Below, one piece after another: positions 21,515 to 31,600 of a DNA stretch of 64,000 bases. Location of the stretch: contig OX031059.1 of assembly GCA_943736015.1 (NCBI GenBank), forward strand, positions 60,399,159-60,463,158. The letters run 5' to 3'. Position numbers and translations under genes: made by a program. Position 1 is the first letter of the stretch. The number at the start of each line of letters is the position of its first letter. The DNA is from Tridacna crocea. Lineage: Eukaryota; Mollusca; Bivalvia; Cardiida; Cardiidae. Below the pieces are notes generated by a model that was not told the origin of the DNA, did not search any database, and worked only from the letters and a program-made list of their open reading frames with translations.

Positions 21515-22059
21515 TTAAAGGTGGCCCTTCAGATTTTGGGGCGAAAACTGTTATAAAAAAAGCAAACAAATCATCCTTATACTCCCAAAGCCTTTTGATT
21601 TTCATTCATAGAACCCCAATTGTCGAAAATCATCCGACAACACGAGAAATTAGGGATTTACTACGGCCCAGGTTCACAACAACGGGAGCGCGTTCTATTT
21701 ATAGGTGATCAATTCGCTCATTTACATACAGGAATACACAGACGAAGTTTCAAACAACGTCCGAAGAAGACATTTTGGAAAATAATTATAACATGTTTGT
21801 TATGTAATGGAATTTAAGCGTTATCAGTCACGTGTCAGTCACTGACATTCCCAAAATACTTTATTGATTTTAGCGCGAAATCGAAAAATAGCTTAAAAGG
21901 CTACGTAGCCTTTTAAGGGAATACCATCAAAAAACATTTTTTTTGTCATTTTATGATTCTTGATTATTGATGATTTGTATTATTTTTTCATATGAATTTC
22001 AGTGATATATATATTTTTTAATTTGGTGAGATGTAAAAATTCTAAATACCCATCTTTAA
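21515..22059. mobile_element. Family F DNA element, copy F1
   Basis: Family F is ~540 bp with 10-bp inverted ends TTAAAGGTGG/CCACCTTTAA and a conserved internal palindrome TTAAAAGGCTACGTAGCC. This copy reads TTAAAGGTGGCCCTTCAG at 21515 and ends CCATCTTTAA, nine bases before the LTR retrotransposon. No coding capacity. Confidence 0.8.
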
Positions 22060-22068
22060 GATAACACA

Positions 22069-22512
22069 TGTAACCCCCCTTTCTTCTTGGTGATAACAAT
22101 GTTTATGTTTTCAAATGGGGGTGCGTGGGTTCGTCTAGGTCAATGCTACACTTTATGTCATTTTGGGCCGTAAAATAAAACAGGAAGACAGTAACGTTAG
22201 TAGTAGATTCTATATTCTGTACTATCTTTCAATAGTTCTTTTTGTTTTACATCTAAACAATGTGAATAGATGTATTTCTCATCAACTAAGTTATTGTTCT
22301 CTCTCTCTCTACAATCTACATCTACCAATCAAACGTTCCGACTCTTTATTGTAGTAATATCAACAAAATATGTATTTTCAACTTCAATGGAAAACTTCCA
22401 TATCAACAAACAAAGACGCAAAAACAGTTGATTTCTCTTCAGGTCACGTGATCGGTTCGGCTTTTTAAAAATAGACTGGTGCGGACTAAAACCCCAAAAC
22501 CATCCAGTTACA
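22069..22512 (-). repeat. 3' LTR
   Basis: 444 bp. Carries AATAAA on the minus strand (22345-22350). A CT-rich run lies at 22300-22312. Confidence 0.95.
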
Positions 22513-22528
22513 TACTCCCCCTCCTTCC
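22513..22528 (-). promoter_or_regulatory. Polypurine tract
   Basis: Minus strand GGAAGGAGGGGGAGTA abuts the 3' LTR, where plus-strand DNA synthesis is primed. A second purine run, GGAAAGAGGAGGAGA, lies near 22685-22700, possibly a duplicate tract. Confidence 0.85.
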
Positions 22529-22850
22529 GAAATGACGACCCGTCATTTACAACGCAGCAAAAGGAAAAAAAATCACAACAAACTTTGCGTGAAAGCAATA
22601 CAAAATTATCCAATGAAACGGTCTCGTGCAAATACAAATTATAAAACTAAACACAAATAAGTTCACAATCTTCGTCTGTACAATTCTCTCCTCCTCTTTC
22701 CGAAATGCGTTTACGCATTTTAGACATGGATTTAATTACGTCAAACCCTTGTACTGTCTGAAAAGAAAAACTTTGTATTAATAAAACAGATCTGCATAGT
22801 AACATTAAACAGTGAAATATACTAAAAAAACGTGTAGGCCTACATAAAAA
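22529..22850 (-). other. 3' untranslated segment of the retrotransposon
   Basis: About 320 bp between the pol stop and the polypurine tract. No frame of note. Confidence 0.7.
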
Positions 22851-25800
22851 TCACTTTATAACAGCACTCAAGACGATATTCATTGCCTCCTGGTCTAAAT
22901 CACAGAACACTCCGGATTTGATCAAAGTATCTAGTTTTGTGACTCTGCTATCTACAGGTCGAACCATCTGGTAAGTAACGGCGTCTCCGTATCTGTCTGG
23001 AGGTCTTTTTTGTCTTGTCGATCGTCTTGGCACTGGTACCGGAGGATTATCAACATTCTCTCTGTCTTTGTCGTTGTCGTCTTTCCTTGTATTTTTGTCG
23101 GAAGTATCTGTTGTTCTACTTTGTCTCTCCTGTTCTTCAATATCATATCTTTCATCTTGACTATCTTTTACTCTCTTTTCAAACTGTCTTTCCTCTGAGC
23201 TTCTCGATTCCTGGGTTTCTTGCACTGTTATATTTCGCTCTCTTGCTTCATCTTTCCTTTTGTCGAGCTCTGACTCTGCTTCAGAGGTTCTTATCTCCCT
23301 ACTTCTCTGCTCTTTAATTTCTCTTCCACTAAAAACTGTATTGCTTCTTGGAGTTTTGTGTCTGCATTGTTCTATCAACACGATGTCAGATTCTTCCTCT
23401 GAATCATCTTCTTCTTCCTCTACCTGAACTTCTACTCCTTTTTCTCTTTTTGTTTCTTCTCCATCTGTGCTTGGATAAGCTGAAGGAAGATAGGCGTCCC
23501 CATCTCTCTCTGTATTTCTTACAAATCCAGTTCCTTCACTCATTCCAACATCTTTCTCCATGACGTCATGGTCTCTTACTTTCGATGCATCGATGTTTTG
23601 ATCATCTCTGTCCTCATCTAATTCTTCATCATTTTCTTCTTCAACTTTGAAAAGAAGGTTTCTGTGTAGGGTCTTCTCTTTTCCGCTTTCTGACTTCAAT
23701 TTAAACACAGGAATCTCTGGTCTAGGTTGTTCTATCACCTTATATGTTTCTTCTTCAAACTTGTCCGCTATTTTGTGCTTTCCATCAAAAGCAACTCTTT
23801 TCACTAACACTGTATCTCCTACAGATATCTGCACTGCTTTAGCTTTCCTATCATAGAACTTCTTAATTTTGTCTTTGGCCCTTCCTATATGTTTCTCAAC
23901 TATTTCTTTCGTCTTGTCCATTCTGTCTTTCAATTCGTTGAGATAATCTTTTGTGGTTGGATTTGACGGCTCTGTCACTGGTTCGTACTGTACATCTATT
24001 GGTAGTTTTGGTCTTCTGCCAAACATTAGTTCGTACGGTGATATTTTTGTTGTTTCGTGAGGCGTACTGTTGTAATAGAAAACCAATGAACTGATGTACT
24101 TTTTCCAGTCTTCCTTTTGTTCGTTTTCGAGTGTTCCCAACATATCTAGGAGCGTCCTATTAAATCTTTCAGGTCCAGCATTTCCCTGAGGATGGTATGG
24201 TGTTGTATGAGACTTTTTGATGTTGGTGATTTTACATAGTTCTTTTATAATTTCACTTTCGAAATTTGCTCCTTGATCGGAATGTAGTGTGGCTGGAATC
24301 CCATAATGAACTATGAAATTGTTGAAAAATGCCTCTGCTGTTGTTTTTGCCGTTTGGTTCCTGGTTGGTATGGCTAGAGCGTACTTCGTGAAATGGTCTG
24401 TGATGACTAAAATGTTCGTTATTCCTCCTTTGGATGGTTCTAGCGTGAGGTAATCAAAACAGACTAGTTCCAGCGGATAGGTGGTGTGTACGTTGACGAG
24501 CGGCGCTCTCTCGTTTGTCGAAGACTTTCTTCTGAGGCAACGATCACATTTATTCACCCATTTGTCTACATCAGCTGACATTCCAGGCCAGTAAAATCTT
24601 TCACGAAGTAGCTTGAATGTACGATCTTTTCCAGGATGGCCGACATCGTTGTGTAAACCTTGCAGTGTCTCTTTTCGGTACTTTGATGGTAGGACAAGTT
24701 GATCTATTTCTCTGTCTTCATCTTTGACCGTTCTAAAAAGTATTCCTCTTCTCATCTTAAAGTTGTTGTATTGCTTCTTCATTGTCAAATCTTCCTTTCC
24801 ATATACATTCGTTGGTACTCTTTTGTCAATCACTGCTATTCTCCATCTATCGATGAGTGCATCTTCTCTCTGCGCTCGTCTTATTTCTCTAACTTCTTTT
24901 TGAGCAAGTGATTGTCCTGGTGTTTCTGTCGCGTCTACAATGTTTATGTTAAAAGCCGGGAGGGTCTCTATAAATGGCGGAGGAGTAATGGAGGAACATA
25001 TCGTCTTTACTGTTTTGTCATCTATTTTGACGCATTCTTTGTCGTTATTTGTCTCACTCTTTTCTGATGGATACCTGCTCATGGAATCTGCATCTACATT
25101 TTTCAAACCTGGTCTGTAGTAGATGTCAAAAGTGAATTCTCCCAGAGCTGAGGCCCATCGATGTCCCGTTGCATCTAGTTTCGCTGATGTAAGAATGTAG
25201 GTTAACGGGTTGTTGTCTGTTAAGACTATAAAATGATTCAGAGTGAGGTAGTCTGCAAATTTCTCTGTGACTGCCCACTTTAGCGCAAGGAACTCCAGCT
25301 TAAATGCGCTATAATTCTTTTCCGTCTTTGTCAAAGATCGGCTGGCATAAGCTATCACTTTTTTCTGATTTTCTTGTGTCTGATACAGTACTGCTCCAAG
25401 ACCTTTTCTTGATGCGTCTGTATGAAGCTCGAATGGCAGACTGAAATCAGGATATGCCAGAATCGGTGGAGATGACAGTATCACTTTCAGTTTTTCAAAT
25501 ATCTCTTGTTCTCTGTCTGACCATGTCCACTGATGTGTCTTCTTGTTGTTTTTCTTTGTCATAGTCGGTGGTAAAAGATCTGCTAAAGGTCGAGTGATCT
25601 TACTGAAGTCCTTTATAAATCTTCTATAATATCCAGCAAATGCTAGGAAGGATCGCAGTTCATCGGCATTTGAAGGAGTTGGCCATTTATTTATTTTGTC
25701 GATTTTTTCGGGGTCTGTCTCTATTCCATCTGCGCTTACGACATGTCCCAAGAAGCCAACCTTTTCTTGAATAAAGGTACATTTTTCCGGCGACAACTTT

Positions 25801-27335
25801 AGATTGCACTGTTTCAGTCGTGTTAAGACAAGATCCAAACGATGGAGATGCTCTTCAAAGGTGTCCGCAAAAACAATTAAGTCGTCAAGGTAGATGACGC
25901 AAATTGTCATGTTATAATCACCGAGGCATTCTTCCATAAGTCGCTGGTACGTCGCTGGCGAATTTGACAGACCGAAAGGCATCCGGTTATACTCATAGAA
26001 TCCAAGTGGACCTACGGTAAACGCAGTTCTCTCTTTGTGTGACTCTTCTATTTCTACCTGGTGATATCCAGATTTCATATCGATCGTGCTGAAGTACTTG
26101 CTTCCTTTTAACACGTCGAATATTTCTTCGATTCTCGGAAGAGCATAGGAATCTTTCACTGTTCTGGAGTTTAAATTCCTGTAGTCTACACACATCCTAA
26201 GAGATCCATTCTTTTTCCGCACTAATACAACATTGCTCGCCCATGGAGACTTTGACTTTTTTATAATTCCAGCAGATAATAATTGTTCCAGATGGTTTCT
26301 GACTTCATCGATCATCATCGGTGGTATTCTGCGATGCTTCTCCTTGAATGGCGTTTCTTTTCCTTCCATGAGATCTATTCGATGTTTAATCATGTCACAA
26401 TGGCCTATATCGTCGTCACTTGTTGAGAATATGTCACTATGTTTCGTAAGAAGATCTTTCAATAACTCTTTCTGTTCTGTAGAAAGTAGATTATTTTCAT
26501 CTATTGTGAGAAGTTTCATGATGTCTGGTTCAGTAACATTTGTGATTTCGTCATCTTTTTCCTCGGCAATTGTGACCGGCTGCAGTTCGCATAAACAAGC
26601 CTTTGGTGAAATTGTCACTGTCATTGTTGTAAGGTTTGACAAAGTTACTACCAGTTCCTTTCTTTTTCCTTTCTCGAATTGTACTAGAGCAGGAGTTATA
26701 TCTACACATGAAGGTATGCCACTATCCTCAGTTTCGTGGGTTATTGCAAGTGTGCTGGGATGGTTAAGTTCTTTGTCCGTGTAACCCTTGATCTCTTTGC
26801 TTTCATTTGGCCTCAGTATAATCTTTTCCTTTTCTGCACTTCTTACTACCGCTATTCTATTATTCATCTTCTTCATCTCTTTTTCTCTAACTGTGATAGC
26901 TCTGAAGCTCAGATACCATGGCGTGTAAAGTTTGGCTTTCTGTAGAAATTGTTGTCCAAATTCTTGTTTACAGTCACTCATATATTCTTGTAAAATGTTG
27001 GTTCCAAGTATAATTGGTATTCGCTTCGAGTAAACTGTTTCTGGAACAACAAGTAGCAAACATCTCTTTTCGTGCGATCCAGGGACTCCATATGGTATCT
27101 TTATGTCGGCTTCAATATATCCTAGATATGGTAGTTGACTTCCATCAGCGCATTCAATGTTTAAAATTCTCTCTATCTTTTGAAGAGTCGCTTGAGGAAG
27201 GCTTTCTTTTACAAAAGATTCTGAAATAACGCTGACGCAGCTTCCAGTGTCCAACAATGCCTTTGTTTTTATGCCATTTATGTCTAATTCTGCCTCATTT
27301 GGTTCTCCAACTAATTTGGGATCTCTGGAATCCAT
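22851..27335 (-). CDS. pol: Ty3/gypsy Pol polyprotein (1494 aa from its first Met)
   Basis: The order is aspartic protease (LLDTGS, catalytic D29), reverse transcriptase with VDYRNLN, MPFGLSNSPATYQ and YLDDL (Y482, D484, D485), RNase H (HTDASRKGLGAVL, D640), integrase HHCC zinc finger (C930, C933) and the integrase core with D961, D1020 and E1056. The D1020-E1056 spacing of 35 residues is canonical. A GPY/F-like part follows (KFYDRKAKAV, GDTVLVKR). The last ~230 residues are a very acidic and basic tail rich in E, D, R and K that I cannot assign. The frame is open upstream of this Met into gag, in the -1 frame, so the true start is probably the frameshift at 27371. No internal stops. Confidence 0.96.
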   Translation of the reverse strand: MDSRDPKLVGEPNEAELDINGIKTKALLDTGSCVSVISESFVKESLPQATLQKIERILNIECADGSQLPYLGYIEADIKIPYGVPGSHEKRCLLLVVPETVYSKRIPIILGTNILQEYMSDCKQEFGQQFLQKAKLYTPWYLSFRAITVREKEMKKMNNRIAVVRSAEKEKIILRPNESKEIKGYTDKELNHPSTLAITHETEDSGIPSCVDITPALVQFEKGKRKELVVTLSNLTTMTVTISPKACLCELQPVTIAEEKDDEITNVTEPDIMKLLTIDENNLLSTEQKELLKDLLTKHSDIFSTSDDDIGHCDMIKHRIDLMEGKETPFKEKHRRIPPMMIDEVRNHLEQLLSAGIIKKSKSPWASNVVLVRKKNGSLRMCVDYRNLNSRTVKDSYALPRIEEIFDVLKGSKYFSTIDMKSGYHQVEIEESHKERTAFTVGPLGFYEYNRMPFGLSNSPATYQRLMEECLGDYNMTICVIYLDDLIVFADTFEEHLHRLDLVLTRLKQCNLKLSPEKCTFIQEKVGFLGHVVSADGIETDPEKIDKINKWPTPSNADELRSFLAFAGYYRRFIKDFSKITRPLADLLPPTMTKKNNKKTHQWTWSDREQEIFEKLKVILSSPPILAYPDFSLPFELHTDASRKGLGAVLYQTQENQKKVIAYASRSLTKTEKNYSAFKLEFLALKWAVTEKFADYLTLNHFIVLTDNNPLTYILTSAKLDATGHRWASALGEFTFDIYYRPGLKNVDADSMSRYPSEKSETNNDKECVKIDDKTVKTICSSITPPPFIETLPAFNINIVDATETPGQSLAQKEVREIRRAQREDALIDRWRIAVIDKRVPTNVYGKEDLTMKKQYNNFKMRRGILFRTVKDEDREIDQLVLPSKYRKETLQGLHNDVGHPGKDRTFKLLRERFYWPGMSADVDKWVNKCDRCLRRKSSTNERAPLVNVHTTYPLELVCFDYLTLEPSKGGITNILVITDHFTKYALAIPTRNQTAKTTAEAFFNNFIVHYGIPATLHSDQGANFESEIIKELCKITNIKKSHTTPYHPQGNAGPERFNRTLLDMLGTLENEQKEDWKKYISSLVFYYNSTPHETTKISPYELMFGRRPKLPIDVQYEPVTEPSNPTTKDYLNELKDRMDKTKEIVEKHIGRAKDKIKKFYDRKAKAVQISVGDTVLVKRVAFDGKHKIADKFEEETYKVIEQPRPEIPVFKLKSESGKEKTLHRNLLFKVEEENDEELDEDRDDQNIDASKVRDHDVMEKDVGMSEGTGFVRNTERDGDAYLPSAYPSTDGEETKREKGVEVQVEEEEDDSEEESDIVLIEQCRHKTPRSNTVFSGREIKEQRSREIRTSEAESELDKRKDEARERNITVQETQESRSSEERQFEKRVKDSQDERYDIEEQERQSRTTDTSDKNTRKDDNDKDRENVDNPPVPVPRRSTRQKRPPDRYGDAVTYQMVRPVDSRVTKLDTLIKSGVFCDLDQEAMNIVLSAVIK

Positions 27336-27367
27336 GCTTATGTTCGATCCCGCAGCATAAGCATTTA

Positions 27368-28471
27368 TTAGTTTGGGCAGTTTGCTTGTTTATGTCCCTG
27401 TTTATTGCATTTGTAGCAAATAATGTTGTTTTGTCTGTTCAGTGAGGGGCAATTCCTTTGTATATGTCCTTTATTGTTGCATAAATAGCATGTTGGCTGG
27501 AATGTTTGGTTGGCAAGAGGTCGTTGTTGTTGACTATAATTTCCTCTTCCTCTATATCCTTGACCTCTGCCTCTGTATCCTCTATATCCTCTACCTCTTC
27601 CTCTATAAAAGTTTTGCTGGGTTTGTTCCTTTTCTTTTTGACTATTCTCCAGCTTTTCAATCCTTTCGTTTAATTTTGTCAACAACTGTTTTATTTCAGT
27701 CATCTCAGATGAAGGAGTTGCTGCTTTGCAAACACTAGCTTCACTGTAATCTGAATCCTTCAAACTCGACTCCAGTTTCCTAAGTTCTTTCTTAAACTCA
27801 TCATAGTCTTTTATCTTTTCACAATGATAAATAGACAGATGTTTCAAGTCTCTATTCAGGCCAGCATGTAACACCTCTTTCAGAATGACAGTATCTGATC
27901 TCCGAATGGCTTTTAACACTACTGCCTGGTCAAATAACTCCTCCAGTCTAGATGCATATGAAGCAACACTCTCCTTAGGATTTTGTTGACAGCCATAAAA
28001 TTTCCTCATGATGCTTTCTCTGGATTCAACCGATCCATAGTCACTGTCGAACTTTTCTATGATATCTCTGACGCTAATGTGTGGTCCAAGGTGTCTGATC
28101 TTGTCACTAGCCTTGCCCTTGCAAGCCCTCCGAATTCCCAATAGTATTTGTTCCTCCTTAAATACTTTGTCACAAAGTAGAGCTTCTATTTCGTATCTAA
28201 ATGTTTCCCAAGTGATCTCTCCTTTCCCTTCTTCTCCATAAAATACTGATAATTTGGGATAATTATAAGCTCCATACTTTGTAGAGGGATCAAAATGTTC
28301 TCCATGCTCTTCATGTTTTTCACTGAAAGCGTGTAAAAGCTTTGTGATGTCCTCAACTGATCCTAATCTGGGCTTGATGCCTAATAGATGAAGAGCTTGT
28401 AATAATTTTTCTTCCTCCTCCGATATTCCTCCCGTAGCCATTTCTAATTTTTCTTCCTCCTTTCTATCCAT
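27368..28471 (-). CDS. gag: Ty3/gypsy Gag (367 aa)
   Basis: The capsid-like N-terminal part includes YPKLSVFYGEEGKGEITWETF and EILL-type helices. A coiled region (~255-290) is followed by an RG-rich basic stretch (RGRGRGYRGYRGRGQG). Two CCHC zinc knuckles close the protein: C328-C331-H336-C341 and C352-C355-H360-C365. The knuckles bind the RNA genome. The stop TAA directly follows the slippery site. The start is the first ATG of the frame, within MDRKEEEKLEM. Confidence 0.94.
   Translation of the reverse strand: MDRKEEEKLEMATGGISEEEEKLLQALHLLGIKPRLGSVEDITKLLHAFSEKHEEHGEHFDPSTKYGAYNYPKLSVFYGEEGKGEITWETFRYEIEALLCDKVFKEEQILLGIRRACKGKASDKIRHLGPHISVRDIIEKFDSDYGSVESRESIMRKFYGCQQNPKESVASYASRLEELFDQAVVLKAIRRSDTVILKEVLHAGLNRDLKHLSIYHCEKIKDYDEFKKELRKLESSLKDSDYSEASVCKAATPSSEMTEIKQLLTKLNERIEKLENSQKEKEQTQQNFYRGRGRGYRGYRGRGQGYRGRGNYSQQQRPLANQTFQPTCYLCNNKGHIQRNCPSLNRQNNIICYKCNKQGHKQANCPN
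27371..27377 (-). promoter_or_regulatory. -1 ribosomal frameshift heptamer CCCAAAC
   Basis: Read in the gag frame as C CCA AAC, it is immediately followed by TAA. A -1 slip gives CCC AAA and continues CTA ATA into the open pol frame. The pattern X XXY YYZ is canonical. I did not establish a downstream pseudoknot. Confidence 0.8.
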
Positions 28472-30894
28472 TGTCTTATTCTATTCTGTTGTAGTTTTGT
28501 TCTATTTCTCACACCTCGTTCGTGTCGTTTGTAAGTAAATGGCTGATGAATGTATCACTGTTTATCAGCTATGTCCTTGTAGTTTGATGTCACTCTTTAA
28601 TTAGTGTCTTTTTATAATAATCAGTACGGTGCAAAACTTTTGAGCACTGTCTGTATTAGAAATCAAACGCTGTGTATTATAGGTAAGTATCTGTCACAAC
28701 ACTTTTGATGCGTACTGTACACAAATCCTCAAACTTGATAGGTGTCTTCTATCCTTAGGTAATTGTGCAATACTTTTGAACACACACTGTAGTCAGTTCT
28801 TCACACTGTTTTACACTTTCATATAGTGTTGCACAAGTTAGCAATTCTGCTAAACACAGGCTGTAAATTTCAACTTTATAAGTTGCACGACACAAGTCTT
28901 TTGAAAACACCCTGTATATTCAAAACTGTTAGGTGTTGTTGGTACCAATCCTTCTCTATGAATAATTACAGCCGTTGTATTTGTTAACACTGTTAATCCT
29001 TTGTTGTCGAGAAGTGCTATCCATATTTACTCATAATATTATTCTCCTTCTTTCACAGTGTTTGAACGACGAAGAGAATTTGTGTTTCCCGATGTTCTGT
29101 ATTCTGCTGTTGAAGAATAGGCAATGACTGCTTTTTTCACTTAGATCACTTGTTTCAGCAGCGATGATGCTAACTAATATTCCGCTCTTAAATTAACATC
29201 CTCTTTCTTCAGTTTTAAGCACCAATCGCAATGTTTCAGTCTAAACTATTTCGACTTAAAAGCAGTCGATGCTTTTTTCACAAAATCTGCTCCTTGAGTT
29301 CTAGTCACTAACCGGTAAGTATGTTTCTAGAAATCCAGAAATCCTTCAAGAACAAAATCCAAGCTGTTTTTCAATCACTATTTGACAACAGCAGCACACG
29401 TAGTCAGATAAGTTTAACTTTTATTATAGGGGCTAAGATCGGAAGGGTATAAGTAGCTACTATAGTATAAACAAGTAATAGAGATTAATCTCTGGTACTG
29501 ATTTACACAAATTTGGATTTTTTTTTTTATGAAAAAAGGAGAAAATCTGCAATTTGGATTTTCAAATTTCAGATTCAAAAGCAAAAATTCAAATATGAAA
29601 TCAATTAATCAATTAATTAACTCATAAATAAGGGCATGGGAATGTAGGGTTACGGGTTAATGACAACGACAACACGGGCGGGGGGGATAGTAGAGTAAAT
29701 GAGTCAACACAGCATATAGAATGATTAAACACAATATAAGCAATAATATACTCTATGATAATCAATATACATTTAACTAAATCTATTTGAAAATTAAAAC
29801 ATGAAAACAAAATACACAATATGTGTTACAGTAGATAATTTGTCACTTTGTTACAATGTTTCTAGGTACGCTGTATGTAAATTACTTCTTCTTTAACCAG
29901 TCGTCTCGCTTGTTGTCTCTGATGTCATATGGAGGGAAATCTGTTATCCAATGAGCGCTGAGCTGGTCACTCGAGGGAATCCCGAAAAAAATCAAAGTAA
30001 CTGAAGTATGAACTGGGGATACCCTTAATTCAAAACAGGGGGAAAATTGAATAAACCAATCAAAAGACACCAAAGAACGAATATACGAGTATGATATAAA
30101 CAACTGACCAAATGACCAATGAAAAAATCAACAAACAAAATTGACCAATGAAAATTAAGAATCTAACAGTGTGATGTCACAAGATGGCTGTTAATCAAAT
30201 ATTCAGGGTTCAAAGGTCAAATTTTTCTGCAAGCGTAAACAAAGTACAGGACAGTCCTTTCTTTGCAAATTACGGAGCTGACAACTGATAATGTGGCAAA
30301 AGTAGATTTAAACTGTATAAATAGGCCCAGATATATAAGCAAAATTGGCAAATGCAATGACTTCTGCGACTTTTGATTTATGTACTCTTTCTAGGTAAAG
30401 GGACGAAAAGGGTTTGGTATGTCAAGAAGGATAACTCTGAGAGAAGAAAGTTACTGGTTAGTAAAGCAGAAAGATAGCAGACGAACAGCGTGATAAGCTT
30501 TCGCACAAAAATATCACTTTCTCTCAAAAATAATGGCCTTTCTCTCTCAGAAATAACACAAATCAAGGTATGAGGTCCTCAAAAAAAGTGAGGGTTGTTG
30601 AAAAAATGAATGATAAAATATGTACTTACAAATAATCCATACTAAATCCTAATGAAATACTTATCACTATAAAAACTAACACTTAACACTGTTTACTAAG
30701 TAGAGCACAGACACAACGAGATCCAACGATGAAAGTAACTGTTTGTGCACACTTTGGTAAAAAGGCCTTTCGGAGAAAGAAAAAAACTGTAAATCTAGTT
30801 GGTAATTCCGGGTCACAGGCTATGAGGTCCAACTGTAAAACGTGGAGTAGATCTATCACTGGTCCAAGATGACTGTGTAAAACTCGGTGGGCGC
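28472..30894 (-). other. Unusually long leader of the retrotransposon (~2.4 kb)
   Basis: No frame with recognisable domains lies between the primer-binding site and gag. It is AT-rich with several repeated GTGCAA-ACTTTTGA motifs (28620-28920). It could hold an intron or a packaging region, or an old insertion. Confidence 0.6.
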
Positions 30895-30896
30895 CA
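30880..30896 (-). promoter_or_regulatory. Primer-binding site
   Basis: Three bases inside the 5' LTR end, the minus strand reads TGGCGCCCACCGAG. The TGGCGCC start fits the 3' end of a lysine-type tRNA. The exact primer is uncertain. Confidence 0.75.
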
Positions 30897-30898
30897 TT

Positions 30899-31342
30899 TG
30901 TAACCCCCCTTTCTTCTTGGTGATAACAATGTTTATGTTTTCAAATGGGGGTGCGTGGGTTCGTCTAGGTCAATGCTACACTTTATGTCATTTTGGGCCG
31001 TAAAATAAAACAGGAAGACAGTAACGTTAGTAGTAGATTCTATATTCTGTACTATCTTTCAATAGTTCTTTTTGTTTTACATCTAAACAATGTGAATAGA
31101 TGTATTTCTCATCAACTAAGTTATTGTTCTCTCTCTCTCTACAATCTACATCTACCAATCAAACGTTCCGACTCTTTATTGTAGTAATATCAACAAAATA
31201 TGTATTTTCAACTTCAATGGAAAACTTCCATATCAACAAACAAAGACGCAAAAACAGTTGATTTCTCTTCAGGTCACGTGATCGGTTCGGCTTTTTAAAA
31301 ATAGACTGGTGCGGACTAAAACCCCAAAACCATCCAGTTACA
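30899..31342 (-). repeat. 5' LTR
   Basis: 444 bp, identical by eye to 22069-22512. AATAAA on minus at 31175-31180. Confidence 0.95.
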
Positions 31343-31346
31343 CACA

Positions 31347-31490
31347 CATAAAATAATTCATGATAAAATGCGTAATAAAGTGCATGATAAATGGAGCCCA
31401 TATCTTGCTAATTAACCAAGTAAAATTTTCAATTCAGTAGCAAGACCCCAAATATGTTTGAAATATTTTAAAATCTGGAATAAAAATATC
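31347..31490. other. Flank of the retrotransposon, nothing seen
   Basis: AT-rich. Not recognisably part of Family F, which ends left of the LTR element. Confidence 0.4.
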
Positions 31491-31600
31491 TCCTTATCGG
31501 AGAGTGTAGATCCAAGATCAGACTGCGCGTTCTGTGCAGTCTGATCTTGATCTACAGTGTCCGTAGAAGGTCAGCGAGTCGCGCTTACCAGCATACGGGG
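31491..31600. repeat. Family B palindrome, copy B1
   Basis: Family B has a core palindrome GATCAGACTGCACA...TGTGCAGTCTGATC inside GTGTAGAT/ATCTACAC arms, then CCG-AAAGGTCAGCGAGTCGCG. This copy has all parts (core 31501-31562). Confidence 0.8.

Larger units (their letters stand above)
22069..31342 (-). mobile_element. Complete Ty3/gypsy LTR retrotransposon (9274 bp)
   Basis: It is oriented on the minus strand: 5' LTR 30899-31342, leader, gag, pol, polypurine tract, 3' LTR 22069-22512. LTRs are TG...CA with inverted tips TGTAAC/GTTACA and look identical over all 444 bp. CACA occurs on both sides (22065-22068 and 31343-31346) as the target duplication. Domain order protease-RT-RNaseH-integrase puts it in Ty3/gypsy. 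There is no env frame. Intact frames plus identical LTRs suggest a very recent insertion that may still be mobile (inference). Confidence 0.96.

Noticed and set aside
22952-28241. Numerous plus-strand open frames across the retrotransposon
   Set aside because: All are antisense shadows of the gag and pol frames, rich in Leu, Ser and Phe from the complementary codons.
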